Source: Hoplostethus atlanticus (Eukaryota > Chordata > Actinopteri > Trachichthyiformes > Trachichthyidae). Taken from it: a stretch of 64,000 nucleotides of DNA. Positions 63,430-64,000 of this stretch are shown one piece after another; within the stretch, counting starts at the first letter, position 1; each line of letters opens with the position of its first letter. Location of the stretch: the NCBI GenBank assembly GCA_034670405.1, contig JAXDDX010000019.1, positions 2,174,501 to 2,238,500 on the forward strand, read 5' to 3'. A program made the position numbers and the translations under genes. The notes beneath the pieces are model-generated. The model did not search any database, had not been told where the DNA came from, and saw only the letters and a program-made list of their open reading frames with translations.

Positions 63430-64000
63430 ACAATAAGAGCATTATATCCCTTAGTAATGACTTTTGTCCCCTCCCCTGCTCCTCAGAGGTACCGGGGTTA
63501 TAACAATAACCTACCGTTTGTAGGTCAGGATTGTACTGTCGTAAGGGAAGACTGTGTTAATGCAGCAGGGGATAAGCTGATTGAGTTGTTAATTGATTAA
63601 TTGATTTGTTTTTAATTGAGTAATTATCTCAGAAGAGCATTCTTGCACAGCTAGAGTGAAAGTAAGGCGGGGGGTGGTATCACAACAGGGACTGAACTAT
63701 ATCGAGGCTCCCGGAAAATCAAGGTTTTCATAGCATAACGAGCATGGATAGCATCGCCGTCTCCCGGGCCTCGTATTTGTGGATTGATTTGGACGTTAAT
63801 TTGTTCTGTATCAATCGGGGGTAATGGTCACTGATGGAGAATAATATATCTCAACAAAGTGGAGACCACAGTTTTGGGACGACAAAAAAAAAAAAGTGAA
63901 CTGAGAAACTCCTTGAACCGCCTGTGCATGTAGACACTTAGCTGCTGGTTCTCTTTCTCCATTCCCCCCACCATCCACAGAATGACTTGACTCACGTTGC
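63430..64000. other. Gene-free window end
   Basis: No feature recognised apart from an A-run at about 63884-63895. Confidence 0.45.

Overview
The window looks like intergenic DNA from a ray-finned fish. It contains one confidently recognisable protein gene, slitrk6, on the minus strand. Its coding sequence (13000-15534) is a single uninterrupted exon of 844 codons, encoding a two-block leucine-rich-repeat, single-pass membrane protein. The fish assignment rests on four things: the vertebrate-specific SLITRK architecture, very dense (CA)n/(TG)n microsatellites, a decayed Tc1-like transposon of a type common in fish, and teleost-style tRNA-derived SINEs. Species was not identified.

Layout. 1-7250: gene-free, with a microsatellite-rich core at 2.3-4.1 kb. 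7251-8884: a transposon cluster holding a palindromic MITE, then a Tc1-like element with an apparent second insertion inside it. 8885-11500: unremarkable, AT-rich. About 11530-15549: slitrk6 last exon (inferred 3'UTR, CDS, 15 nt of 5'UTR, and a strong splice acceptor just upstream of the ATG). 15600-18735: presumed intron and upstream region, with a possible noncoding first exon around 17.9-18.35 kb. 18741-18962: a nearly complete tRNA-type SINE on the minus strand. 19-34 kb: gene-free, with scattered SINE pieces and simple repeats. 33.84-34.35 kb: (GA)n and (CT)n tracts bracketing a small CpG-rich patch with a GC box and CCAAT box. 34.6-36.6 kb: two CTCF-like sites, several CA/TG arrays and a fold-back element with near-perfect arms. 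37-44 kb: gene-free. 44133-44251: a 119-bp pure pyrimidine tract. 46.4-47.05 kb: a palindromic repeat followed by a CpG-rich, ETS-site-bearing patch. 47.2-48.65 kb: TG arrays, a two-copy minisatellite and an 85-bp direct duplication. 49-64 kb: gene-free, with a SINE at 55.2 kb and several non-repetitive blocks that may be conserved regulatory elements.

This arrangement, an intronless SLITRK coding exon alone in tens of kilobases of noncoding DNA, fits what is known of the SLITRK1/5/6 family, whose members sit in large gene deserts in vertebrates. No second coding gene, RNA gene, CRISPR array or new gene system could be supported. The most interesting material is regulatory or structural: putative enhancer-like blocks, AU-rich elements in the slitrk6 3'UTR, CTCF-like sites, nested transposons and the fold-back repeat. 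Repeat family names are given from recognition of sequence features, without any database search.
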